The notes under the pieces were generated by a model that was not told the DNA's origin, did no database searches, and saw only the letters and a list, made by a program, of their open reading frames with translations. Below, in pieces: positions 1 to 7,056 of a stretch of DNA of 11,774 nucleotides. The translations under genes were made by a program, and so were the position numbers. Source of the stretch: RGIG3701 sp017403345 (GTDB lineage Bacteria > Planctomycetota > Planctomycetia > Pirellulales > Thermoguttaceae); the NCBI GenBank assembly GCA_017403345.1, contig JAFQOH010000098.1, positions 1-11,774 of the forward strand. Direction: 5' to 3'. The first letter of the stretch is position 1, and each line of letters begins with the position of its first letter.

Positions 1-1185
1 CGATCCGCCGCAGATCACATACGAATCTCTTTCGGTGAGGACCAGATCCCCATCCACGCGCACCGTTCCGCCGTCTGCCAAAATGGAGGTGACCGGCGTT
101 GCCGTGATGGTATTTCCAGCCGTTCCCAGAACGAGCGTTCCGGCGGTCGAAGTCACTGCCGAGGCCTGAAGTGAGGAACCGCAAAGGATCAGCGTTCCGG
201 CTCCGGTTTTGCTAATGGCCCCGGTTCCCTGAATGACGCTGGCGACAGTGATCGTTTTGCCTTCATCCGCGTTGAAAGTCGTGGTCGTGCCGGAATTCAG
301 CGTGACGGTCAGATCATCCGCCCAGGTGTGGCTTGCCGCAGCATTCACAGTCGCCGTTCCAAGTTTGATCTCCGGAGCCGGCTGCGTGCCGTAGGAGGTT
401 TTCACGATGGACGTCACTCCGGATCCGCCCAGATTCAGCGTCCCGCCGGTGAGATTCAGAAAACCTTTTCCGCTGCTGACAGAAAGATTGATCCCCTTGA
501 GATTTGCCGTTCCGCCGCTAATGTTCAATTCCGCGTAACCGTCCCAGCCGACATGTGTGACAGCATTGACCGCGTTCAGCACACCGTTCTTCAAATTATA
601 TTGAGAACGGTACCCCGTATTCGTATAGTGCCCGATACGGATCGCAGTATCTCCGGAAGACGTCAAATCGACCGTCCCGCCGTTCTGGGTAACGATCCCC
701 TGCGCGTTTTTAGCCTGGTTCACATAAAAAGTACCATTAACGGTAAGCTGTGCTCCATCATTAATATCAACATATGCGGTCTTGCTTTGACAAATTCCAA
801 CATTATTGACCGTCAACTCACCGTTCAGCGTCATTTTGGCGCCATTCTGCGAGGTGTTCGTAATGGAAAACGAGTTGAATGAGTTTTGCGTCCCGGCAGC
901 AAAGACGATATTCGCGCCTTTTTGATTAAACGTCCCGGTCGTGACGACATTATTCTCAAACGTGATCGTCTGCTCGGCATCCGGCGTCACGGTCAGATCG
1001 CCTGCCGCATTGATATCCTGAGAGTACGAGCCGCTCCCGGTGATCGTATTTCCGTCGACGGTGACATCTGCCAGCGCCCCAGTCGGCACAAGACACGCCA
1101 AAGAAACGAACGCACTCAAAAACGCGGCATTCCTACGCGTAAAATCGTAAATGGAAGGAAAACGGCGATCTGCAAAACGGACCAT
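1..1185 (-). CDS. Exported beta-helix protein with autotransporter-associated strand repeat, N-terminal part
   Basis: The frame is open from the ATG at 1185 through the left window edge (395 codons, no stop), so the C-terminus is missing. I chose the ATG at 1185 because GGAGAA sits 6 nt before it; an in-frame ATG at 1197 has no good ribosome binding site. Residues 1-39 form a signal peptide: basic RR/RR n-region, hydrophobic AAFLSAFVSLACLVP, then ALA before Asp40. The rest is low in charge and rich in Gly, Thr, Asn, Ser and Val, with short beta-rung units such as ELNISGGTANL (about 219) and FLNLTGGTLNLGG (about 242). Residues 318-354 (GTGAISKTGAGTLILCGSS onward to GTLVLG) match the autotransporter-associated beta-strand repeat (PATR). 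Such proteins are large secreted or surface beta-helices, often ending in an autotransporter barrel or PEP-CTERM anchor; that end is not visible. It is a separate transcription unit with its own promoter. Ligand or role unknown. Confidence 0.85.
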   Translation of the reverse strand, partial: MVRFADRRFPSIYDFTRRNAAFLSAFVSLACLVPTGALADVTVDGNTITGSGSYSQDINAAGDLTVTPDAEQTITFENNVVTTGTFNQKGANIVFAAGTQNSFNSFSITNTSQNGAKMTLNGELTVNNVGICQSKTAYVDINDGAQLTVNGTFYVNQAKNAQGIVTQNGGTVDLTSSGDTAIRIGHYTNTGYRSQYNLKNGVLNAVNAVTHVGWDGYAELNISGGTANLKGINLSVSSGKGFLNLTGGTLNLGGSGVTSIVKTSYGTQPAPEIKLGTATVNAAASHTWADDLTVTLNSGTTTTFNADEGKTITVASVIQGTGAISKTGAGTLILCGSSLQASAVTSTAGTLVLGTAGNTITATPVTSILADGGTVRVDGDLVLTERDSYVICGGS

Positions 1186-1232
1186 TGGATTCTCCATAAC
1201 TAAAATCGACTCAAACAAAATATTCATTCTTA

Positions 1233-1260
1233 ATTATATTCCGTTTGAGTAAAAAATCAA
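1233..1260 (-). promoter_or_regulatory. Sigma70-type promoter of the beta-helix protein gene
   Basis: On the minus strand TTGATT (1260-1255) is followed after 16 nt by a perfect TATAAT (1238-1233). Transcription would begin near 1226, about 40 nt before the ATG at 1185. A perfect 8-bp inverted repeat (1209-1216 and 1243-1250) brackets the -10 box and could be an operator. Confidence 0.75.
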
Positions 1261-1290
1261 TTAAAAAATTTAAATTAGACAAGAGATCCC

Positions 1291-1335
1291 AAAAATCTCA
1301 ATAAATCCGCAAGATCTTAGCGATCTTGCGGATTT
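1291..1335 (-). terminator. Rho-independent terminator of the LRR-panB-FGGY unit
   Basis: A perfect 14-bp inverted repeat (1303-1316 with 1322-1335, core ATCCGCAAGATC) has a 5-nt loop and begins 28 nt past the FGGY kinase stop. On the minus strand the stem ends in TTT and a T5 run follows at 1295-1291. The spacing of the T run is loose, so efficiency is uncertain, but no other gene explains this hairpin. Confidence 0.65.
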
Positions 1336-1363
1336 TAAATATTTACGTCTCCCATGTGCACAC

Positions 1364-2950
1364 TTACTTCGTACCGATCGCACGCACTGTATCACGGAAC
1401 TGTTCCAGTCTCTGACGGTAGATCTCGACCCACTCGCCGACCGGCTGAACATCTTCGCGGAATCGGACCATCTGCCGTACGGCATCATGAACGGTAAATT
1501 TCTCTTCCGTACCAATTCCCTTTTCCTTCCGCAGATGATTCTCGACCGCCGAAAGAGCCGTCACGGCCGCACCGAGAGCCGGTCCTTCCTGAGATTCCAG
1601 ACGGCGAAGCGGGAAATTCAGCACGGAAGCCAAAATACGGCACATGAGGTCGCTTTTCGCCACGCCGCCCGAAACGGAAATGGAGCGTACCGCACATCCG
1701 GCTTTTCGATGCTCTTCAACTCCAAGCGCAATGAGATACGCCAATGCTTCAAGACAGGCACGAAAACGTACGCCCTGCTCTGCCGGCTCTTCTCCGATCC
1801 ACTCCAAATGCGGCGAATGGATCCCCAGCGACGGTTCCGAGATCAGGAACGGTAAGATCCGCGCTCCGTTTGCTCCCGGCCCGCACGCTTCCGCCGCTTT
1901 CTCAAGCGCTGCAAAATCGGGATCTGCGCCAAGCACACGATCCATGAAATACGCACCGTTTCCATAGCACCGCATCAGCAGATACGGCCCCCAGTTCAAC
2001 GCCATGACGTCCAGATTCACGTCCGAAGACGGAATGGCGGCACACGAGCTGTTCACGACTGCCGAGTTTCCAAGAATGATCGCGATCTCACCGTCATTCA
2101 CCGCACCGCCGCCGACTAGACCGGCCTGCTGATCGTCGCTGGTCGGGAAAATCAGCGGTCCCTGCGCACGCGCGAGTCCAAAACCGCGCAGATTCGGCGG
2201 CAGCTGCGCTTCTTCATACGCAAACAGTCCGGCAACATTTCCGATCGGCGTGTCCGCATCGATGATCTCCGGAAGCTGACTCCAGGCCATTCTGCGCAGT
2301 TCCTCGTCCTGAAGTGCGTCCAGCATTTCACGGCGCCACTGACGCGTACGGAGATCCATCATCCCGGTACTTGCAGCCGCAGAAACGCTCAAGACATCAA
2401 AATTTCCAGTCAGATAACCTGCTGCAAGACCGCCGTGCGTCTGGATACGATGCGTCGCAAGCCACTTGGAACGCTCTAGCCGGATCTCATCCTTCACCAG
2501 ATGAGAAAGCGAGTAACGGATCGCCCATGGTCCGCCAAGGAGTTCCTGAACTTTTTCCGTACCGCCGAGACGCTCCATTCCCAACGCATGAAACTCCGCA
2601 AGCGTCTGGTCATTCCAGCAAATAGCGCGCCGGATCTGCCCGCCGAAAGCATCGATCCTGCCTGCAGTATGGTGAGTCGCCGAGATGCCGCCCGCGACCC
2701 AGTCGTCAAAGCGACCCATTTCGCGCAATTTCGCCGTCATAGCACGGAGAGTCTGACGTGCCTGGCCTTCAAGCTGAAGAAGATTCAGCTCGATCGATCC
2801 ATCCTCACCGACAGACAGCTCCGTCGGAAAACGGGATTCCGCAAGCACGCTGCCGTTCAGGTCAAACGCAAGACACTTTACCGCACCAGTACTGAAATCC
2901 CAGCCGGTCAGAACTGCATTTTCGGGCACACAAAGTAAAGAATTCGGCAT
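1364..2950 (-). CDS. FGGY-family carbohydrate kinase, xylulokinase-like
   Basis: Full-length 528-residue protein of the FGGY sugar kinase family, which transfers phosphate from ATP to a sugar hydroxyl in the cytoplasm. The N-terminal phosphate loop is GWDFSTGAVK (16-25). ICWNDQ (110-115) corresponds to the xylulokinase sugar-binding segment, preceded by ATHHTAGRID (91-100) where xylulokinases have QMHG. SDDQQAG (271-277) carries the probable catalytic Asp273. ILGNSAVVN (292-300) is the second phosphate motif and VSGGVAKSD (426-434) with EGPALGAAVTAL (455-466) the C-terminal adenosine-binding part. Length fits the family. AGGAG lies 8 nt before the ATG, overlapping the end of panB, whose stop is only 14 nt upstream, so the two are co-transcribed. 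Substrate cannot be read with certainty; D-xylulose, another ketose or a polyol are all possible. No isomerase or sugar transporter sits beside it. Confidence 0.9.
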   Translation of the reverse strand: MPNSLLCVPENAVLTGWDFSTGAVKCLAFDLNGSVLAESRFPTELSVGEDGSIELNLLQLEGQARQTLRAMTAKLREMGRFDDWVAGGISATHHTAGRIDAFGGQIRRAICWNDQTLAEFHALGMERLGGTEKVQELLGGPWAIRYSLSHLVKDEIRLERSKWLATHRIQTHGGLAAGYLTGNFDVLSVSAAASTGMMDLRTRQWRREMLDALQDEELRRMAWSQLPEIIDADTPIGNVAGLFAYEEAQLPPNLRGFGLARAQGPLIFPTSDDQQAGLVGGGAVNDGEIAIILGNSAVVNSSCAAIPSSDVNLDVMALNWGPYLLMRCYGNGAYFMDRVLGADPDFAALEKAAEACGPGANGARILPFLISEPSLGIHSPHLEWIGEEPAEQGVRFRACLEALAYLIALGVEEHRKAGCAVRSISVSGGVAKSDLMCRILASVLNFPLRRLESQEGPALGAAVTALSAVENHLRKEKGIGTEEKFTVHDAVRQMVRFREDVQPVGEWVEIYRQRLEQFRDTVRAIGTK

Positions 2951-2964
2951 AAGTCATCTCCTAG

Positions 2965-3735
2965 TTATTTTTTAGGGAAATTCCCACCTTCCACATCTTT
3001 TCGGTAAGCAAAGCAGGCTGCAAGTATCTGTGCATTCAGGTCCACATACTGTTTCGCGTGCTTCGGCGTCCTTCCTGAAAGTCCAAGAATATCCTGAAGC
3101 ACGAGTATCTGTCCGTCACAGTACGGCCCAGAACCGATCCCGATCGTGGGGATGGACAGCTCCGCGCTGATCTCACGAGCAATTCCGTGCTCCACACATT
3201 CCAGCACGACACCAAAAGCCCCGGCATCCTGAACCGCAAGTGCGTCACGCATCAACTCGTCACGCACCCGCTGTATCGAGTAGGTCCCCAGAGTCTGGAT
3301 CTTCTGCGGCAAAAGTCCAATGTGCGCCAAGATCGGTATTCCGGCATCGACCATGCGCGCAATCATTTCCTTCTGCTGAAAAGATGTCTCCATCTTCACA
3401 CCATGGCAATTCGTCCGCTTCATGATCTGCGTACAGTCACGGAGTGTCCCGACCCAGGAATCGTGTCCTCCAGGAAATGGAAGGTCCGCGATGACAAGCG
3501 CACGGCAAGCCGCCCGCGCAACGATCTCCGTATGGTAGATCATCTCCTCAAGTGTGACCGGAAGCGTATTCGCTTTTCCCTGAACCACCATTCCAAGTGA
3601 ATCTCCCACCAGGATCGCATCGATCCCCGCCTCATCCACGAGCCGGGCCGTCGGGAAATCGTATGCCGTCAGCATCGAGATCTTTCGCCCGGTTTTCTTG
3701 ATCGCCGTAAATTCCGGAATCGTCAGAGCCGTCAT
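2965..3735 (-). CDS. panB: 3-methyl-2-oxobutanoate hydroxymethyltransferase (ketopantoate hydroxymethyltransferase)
   Basis: PanB (256 residues, usual length) transfers a hydroxymethyl group from 5,10-methylene-tetrahydrofolate to 2-oxoisovalerate, giving ketopantoate, the first committed step to pantothenate and CoA. Recognisable blocks are KISMLTAYDFPTARLVDEAG (18-37), ILVGDSLGMVVQG (41-53, Mg ligand Asp45), VIADLPF (81-87, Asp84), VKME (113-116, Glu116), AHIGLLPQ (137-144), the active-site VVLECV (176-181) and IPTIGIGSGPYCDGQILV (195-212). The VKMET segment departs slightly from the common VKLEGG. It is the middle gene of a three-gene unit: the LRR gene ends 18 nt upstream and the FGGY kinase starts 14 nt downstream. 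The ribosome binding site is GAGG about 8 nt before the ATG. panC and panD are not in the window. Confidence 0.96.
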   Translation of the reverse strand: MTALTIPEFTAIKKTGRKISMLTAYDFPTARLVDEAGIDAILVGDSLGMVVQGKANTLPVTLEEMIYHTEIVARAACRALVIADLPFPGGHDSWVGTLRDCTQIMKRTNCHGVKMETSFQQKEMIARMVDAGIPILAHIGLLPQKIQTLGTYSIQRVRDELMRDALAVQDAGAFGVVLECVEHGIAREISAELSIPTIGIGSGPYCDGQILVLQDILGLSGRTPKHAKQYVDLNAQILAACFAYRKDVEGGNFPKK

Positions 3736-3753
3736 TTCCTGAACCTCACCACT

Positions 3754-5247
3754 CTAATTTTTTCTAGACCACGGAGAGGCCAAGAAACGTCCCAGTTTCG
3801 ACATGGAACTGACCCGCGCACCGCGAAAGATCTCCGACGCATGACCAAAAAACTTCCGGACGCCCGCTTTCGTGATCAGCGTTCCATCCACGACGACTTC
3901 CTGAAGGCGCGCAAAATGCTTCAGCGTCTTCAGTGCCTCATCGCTGAAATACGTATCCGTTACGTTCAGTTCACGCAGATCGTTCATCTTTTTCAAACTG
4001 CGCAGACACATATTCGTCACCTGCGTATCATTCAGATGAAGGACCTTCAATCCCTCAAGCCCCTGGATGCAGACGATCCCTTTATCTGTGATCGGACTTT
4101 CGTAATCGCATCCGTCGATCGGGATCGTACCGCCAAGGTAAAGCTCCACAAGCGACGTCAGCTGCGCGATCGACCGAAGCCCAAGGTCTGAAACGATCGT
4201 ACCTTGAATATTCAGCAACTGAAGCTGATGCAGCCCCTCCAGTGCCGGCATTCCTTCATCCGAAATATTCGTATCGTCCAGTTTCAGAGAATCGAGAAGC
4301 TGGAACTGCGGCAGGTACTGCATCCCTTCATCCGTAAACGACGTGGAAGTCAGGACAAGTTCCCGAAGATTCTTGCAGTTCTCCAGCTCATCAAACGTTT
4401 CACCAGTAACTTCCGTCGAAGTAAGGACGAGCGATTCAAGCTGCGTCAGGTGGGAAAGCATACGGATCCCCTCGTCCGTGATCCGGGTCGAGGAAAGATT
4501 CAGTTCATGCAGATTCGTGATCTGCCCGACAAGATGAAGCGTCTCATCATCGACACGCTCGTTCATCGCAAGACTGAGACGCAGCGGCACATGGATCTTC
4601 TTCCATGCCGAAACACATTCCGGAGTCACAGCATAGTGCCACCAGATCTCCAGCGTTTCGCCATCCTTCAAAATTTCAAGCAGTTTCGGATCGATCTCCG
4701 GATCTGGCGCAAGTTTTTCCAGCTCCGCCGCTTCCTGAAGCATTCCGGCATTCCGCATTCCAGCGGCAGTACGCACTTCCAGCTGATCCGACGTAATGCG
4801 GGAAGGTACGGAAGCCGGCCCCCACGAATTTCCATTCGGCTGCCCCATCCCTGCCGGATACGGCATCCCTCCGGAAACGGGAACGACTCCGGGCATCCCT
4901 GTCGGAGGCGGATACATTCCGGGATACCCGCCCTGCGGATACGGATATCCGGGAACCATCGATACGGGAGCTCCTGCAGGCCAGACCGTCACGAAAGAAG
5001 GAACCATCGGAGTCGGAATGGGGCCTCCAGACGAAGGAACTTCGCTGCCGGGAACCGCGGAAGATACGGTCCCCGAAATCGGCATTTCCATGACGACAGG
5101 ACCCATTCCCGGCATGGGGATCGGACCTTCGTTCTGCGCCATCCCGTCGATCTCGCTCAACATTCGATCGTACGTTTCCTGATCGATCGCACCATCAAGA
5201 AAACGCTGCATCACTTTCTGTTTAAGCTCCAAAAGTTCTTGTTTCAT
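3754..5247 (-). CDS. Cytoplasmic leucine-rich-repeat protein with a helical N-terminus and Pro/Gly/Met-rich linker
   Basis: A 497-residue protein with no signal peptide or membrane segment, so probably cytoplasmic. Residues 1-37 are a charged helical segment (ELKQKVMQRFLDGAIDQETY) resembling short SHOCT-like oligomerisation modules. Residues 41-145 are a disordered Pro/Gly/Met/Tyr-rich linker (for example PYPQGGYPGMYPPPTGMPG). Residues 155-235 form a mixed helical region including IWWHYAVTPECVSAW. From about 243 to 468 come nine 24-residue leucine-rich repeats of the form LxxLxxLxLxxTxITDEGMxxL, the GALA/F-box-like type often seen in planctomycetes. The sixth repeat carries a 10-residue insertion (PIDGCDYESP). 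A basic tail (ARVSSMSKLGRFLASPWSRKN) ends the protein. AGAGG lies 6 nt before the ATG. It is the first gene of the unit with panB and the FGGY kinase. LRRs mediate protein contacts; the partner is unknown. Confidence 0.85.
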   Translation of the reverse strand: MKQELLELKQKVMQRFLDGAIDQETYDRMLSEIDGMAQNEGPIPMPGMGPVVMEMPISGTVSSAVPGSEVPSSGGPIPTPMVPSFVTVWPAGAPVSMVPGYPYPQGGYPGMYPPPTGMPGVVPVSGGMPYPAGMGQPNGNSWGPASVPSRITSDQLEVRTAAGMRNAGMLQEAAELEKLAPDPEIDPKLLEILKDGETLEIWWHYAVTPECVSAWKKIHVPLRLSLAMNERVDDETLHLVGQITNLHELNLSSTRITDEGIRMLSHLTQLESLVLTSTEVTGETFDELENCKNLRELVLTSTSFTDEGMQYLPQFQLLDSLKLDDTNISDEGMPALEGLHQLQLLNIQGTIVSDLGLRSIAQLTSLVELYLGGTIPIDGCDYESPITDKGIVCIQGLEGLKVLHLNDTQVTNMCLRSLKKMNDLRELNVTDTYFSDEALKTLKHFARLQEVVVDGTLITKAGVRKFFGHASEIFRGARVSSMSKLGRFLASPWSRKN

Positions 5248-5443
5248 TTCTGACCTCTGGAAAAAACCAATCTTTTTACCAAAATTCCCTTTTCGTCAAA
5301 AAACGGAAAATTGCATCAGCCGTCATTTCCCTAAGGCTGCATTCTTCGGTCAAACATTCACCCAAAAGTCGACCGTATCTTTGATTCATCGTATTTCATT
5401 AAAATCAACTAAAATGAAATTACAGTTCAAACGCCGCTGCCTC

Positions 5444-5500
5444 AAAAAAAATTCATTCGTAAAACGAACATAAGCAATATACGCATGAAAACGAATGAAT
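5444..5500 (-). terminator. Possible second terminator or attenuator ahead of the LRR gene
   Basis: A perfect 10-bp inverted repeat (ATTCATTCGT, 5451-5460, with ACGAATGAAT, 5491-5500) is followed on the minus strand by eight T residues (5451-5444). The 30-nt loop and AT-rich stem make it weak on its own; a competing small hairpin (TTCGT/ACGAA, 5456-5468) shares one arm. It could be a back-up terminator for the larA-like gene, an attenuator in the LRR leader, or a dyad operator. Confidence 0.35.
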
Positions 5501-5569
5501 GGTTCAGAAGAAAATTACGTTCCGCAAGAGTCACCGAAAAAAGAGGAATTTCACAAAACGTACGGTCTG

Positions 5570-5625
5570 AAAAAACTTTAACGGTTTACCGATCATTCCA
5601 GTTTATTCCAGAATGACCGGTAAAC
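5570..5625 (-). terminator. Rho-independent terminator of the larA-like gene
   Basis: A 15-bp stem (5584-5598 with 5611-5625) has a 12-nt loop. The single mismatch becomes a G-U pair in the minus-strand RNA, which supports use in that direction. It lies about 30 nt past the larA-like stop. A T6 run follows at 5575-5570, 8 nt after the stem, farther than ideal. Confidence 0.65.
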
Positions 5626-5653
5626 TGTACTTGGGGAAAATGACCACCTAACT

Positions 5654-6937
5654 TCAGTCCTGATTCAACTTCTCAGCCGTCGTCCAAAGCCCGGCGGACG
5701 GCGTACTGATATAGTAGACTTCTTCGCCATTTGGCATGGTATTGAAACCATTCTTCATCTTCGCAGGATCATAGAGCGCCAGCATCTCATTCAGATCTGC
5801 ATATCCGAAACAGACGCTTTCGATCTCTTCCCTCGTCAAATGCCCCGGTGCATACGTAATGCGAAAACGCCCTTCGCTCGATCCATGGATCAAGTGTGCG
5901 GTCCCGTGAGTGAGATCCTGAAGCATCGGTTCCGTCTTCCAGAGTTTCAGGATATTTTCCGTACCGGAGTAACCGTATTTGCGGATGAGGATATCCACGT
6001 CTTCCTGCTCGCCAAAACGTTTCAGTCCCGGCGCAAGAATGATCAGCTCACCGTCATCAGCCATTGCCTTACGCGTACGATAGACCGCTTTATTCGCGAC
6101 CCACGTGCTGTAAAATTCATCTCCCTGCATAACTGCTACGACTTTCTTGAGCGGCGGAACGACCGTAATGTTCTGTTCGCGCGAGGCTTTTGCAGCATCA
6201 AGGTACGTCTCCAGATCGTTTCCAACGTAGACTCCCGTATGGCCCAGCTCGCCGTTCTCGTCGTACGCCATCACGACCTCGAAATACATATCGGGGAAAT
6301 TGCCGAGGAAATCATCCTCCGCTTTATTATAGCACGCACGCAGCGGAGAGATCAGCGTCCCCAGATTGTTTTCAATCCCGCAGCACGCCGCCGCCATGTG
6401 CGAAGCGCAGATCATCGGTTTGCCGCCGAGTCCGATGAAGTAGTTTTTGTTATGATTCGCAAAACCAAGGACTTCGTGCGGAACGACGTGCCCCACGTTG
6501 ATGATGAGATCCCACTCTCCGTCAAGCAGGAAATTATCGAGCGAGACCGGGATCGCCCAGTCCACTTTTCCTGCGGTGGCTTCCTTCACGAAATCCACAG
6601 AAACTTCCCCGATCGTCCGGGAACCATTCCTCCAGTCGTGCACATGGATCCGGTCAAGCGGGATAGAACCGAACATCCAGCGGTTCTGTTCATCCGTGTG
6701 CGGAACGTGCTGTCCGAGCGTCGGAATGACGTGAACTTCCGCCGTCTGAGAAAAGATCTTGTAAAACTCCTCCGTGATCCAGCCCGCGCCGCTGTGCGCT
6801 CTCGTAATGTCCGGCGGGAGAAGAAGGACCCGTTTGGGATCCCGACAGATCTGCCGGCGTGCTTCCTCTGCGGCACGGTAAACGAGTTCCACGATATTTT
6901 CACGAGTCAAACGGCCTTCAGCAGAAAACCAGGTCAT
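5654..6937 (-). CDS. larA: LarA-family nickel-pincer 2-hydroxyacid racemase/epimerase
   Basis: A 427-residue member of the lactate racemase (LarA, DUF2088) family. LarA uses a nickel-pincer nucleotide, tethered to a lysine, to racemise lactate by hydride transfer; homologues act on other 2-hydroxyacids and sugar acids. Visible motifs: PPDITRAHSG (41-50) for the DxTR element, LGQHVPHT (74-81) for the GTH element, NVGHVVPHEVLGFANHNKNY (147-166) and ASHMAA (178-183). His154, Lys164 and His180 have the same spacing (10 and 16) as catalytic His174, cofactor Lys184 and nickel ligand His200 of Lactobacillus LarA as I recall them. So the protein looks catalytically competent. The FANHNKNYFIGLGG loop differs from the glycine-rich loop of true lactate racemases, so the substrate may not be lactate. 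AGGA lies 7 nt before the ATG. The cofactor genes larB, larC and larE are not nearby. hflX ends 119 nt upstream on the same strand; read-through is possible. Confidence 0.85.
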   Translation of the reverse strand: MTWFSAEGRLTRENIVELVYRAAEEARRQICRDPKRVLLLPPDITRAHSGAGWITEEFYKIFSQTAEVHVIPTLGQHVPHTDEQNRWMFGSIPLDRIHVHDWRNGSRTIGEVSVDFVKEATAGKVDWAIPVSLDNFLLDGEWDLIINVGHVVPHEVLGFANHNKNYFIGLGGKPMICASHMAAACCGIENNLGTLISPLRACYNKAEDDFLGNFPDMYFEVVMAYDENGELGHTGVYVGNDLETYLDAAKASREQNITVVPPLKKVVAVMQGDEFYSTWVANKAVYRTRKAMADDGELIILAPGLKRFGEQEDVDILIRKYGYSGTENILKLWKTEPMLQDLTHGTAHLIHGSSEGRFRITYAPGHLTREEIESVCFGYADLNEMLALYDPAKMKNGFNTMPNGEEVYYISTPSAGLWTTAEKLNQD

Positions 6938-6959
6938 GTTTCATTCCTTTACTTTTCTG

Positions 6960-6994
6960 AAATTTACTTAAATTTGGATAAATTCAACAAAATT
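6960..6994 (-). promoter_or_regulatory. Phased A/T tracts upstream of the larA-like gene
   Basis: The pentamer AAATT (plus strand) occurs at 6960, 6970, 6980 and 6990, exactly one helical turn apart, starting 23 nt before the larA-like ATG. Such phasing bends DNA and often marks promoters or nucleoid-protein sites. A minus-strand TTGAAC lies just upstream (7003-6998), but no good -10 box is at 16-18 nt, so I do not name the promoter. Confidence 0.4.
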
Positions 6995-7056
6995 TACGTT
7001 CAATACCATGCCGTCGGTGAGACACTCAGGCGATCCTGCTTCCCTGCATTTCAGGC

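Larger units (their letters stand above)
5248..5653. other. Intergenic leader/terminator region, no gene seen
   Basis: This AT-rich 406-bp stretch lies between the larA-like stop and the LRR start, both on the minus strand. I see no reading frame with a ribosome binding site and family features. It contains the larA terminator (5570-5625), a second hairpin with a T tract (5444-5500), and a small palindrome ATTTCATT/AATGAAAT (5393-5400 and 5413-5420, 12-nt spacer) that could be an operator. TTGATT and TTGAAC boxes occur near 5401-5430 on the minus strand but none is followed by a convincing -10 at proper spacing, so the LRR promoter is not located. Confidence 0.6.

Noticed and set aside
328..1203. 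Two plus-strand open frames of 184 and 105 codons
   Set aside because: They lie antisense to the minus-strand beta-helix protein, whose signal peptide, ribosome site, promoter and repeat motifs are clear; the plus-strand translations are Arg/Ile-rich with no family features.
4204..5253. Plus-strand 349-codon open frame
   Set aside because: Antisense shadow of the LRR gene; its Arg/His-rich translation has no motif, while the minus strand has regular 24-residue LRRs.
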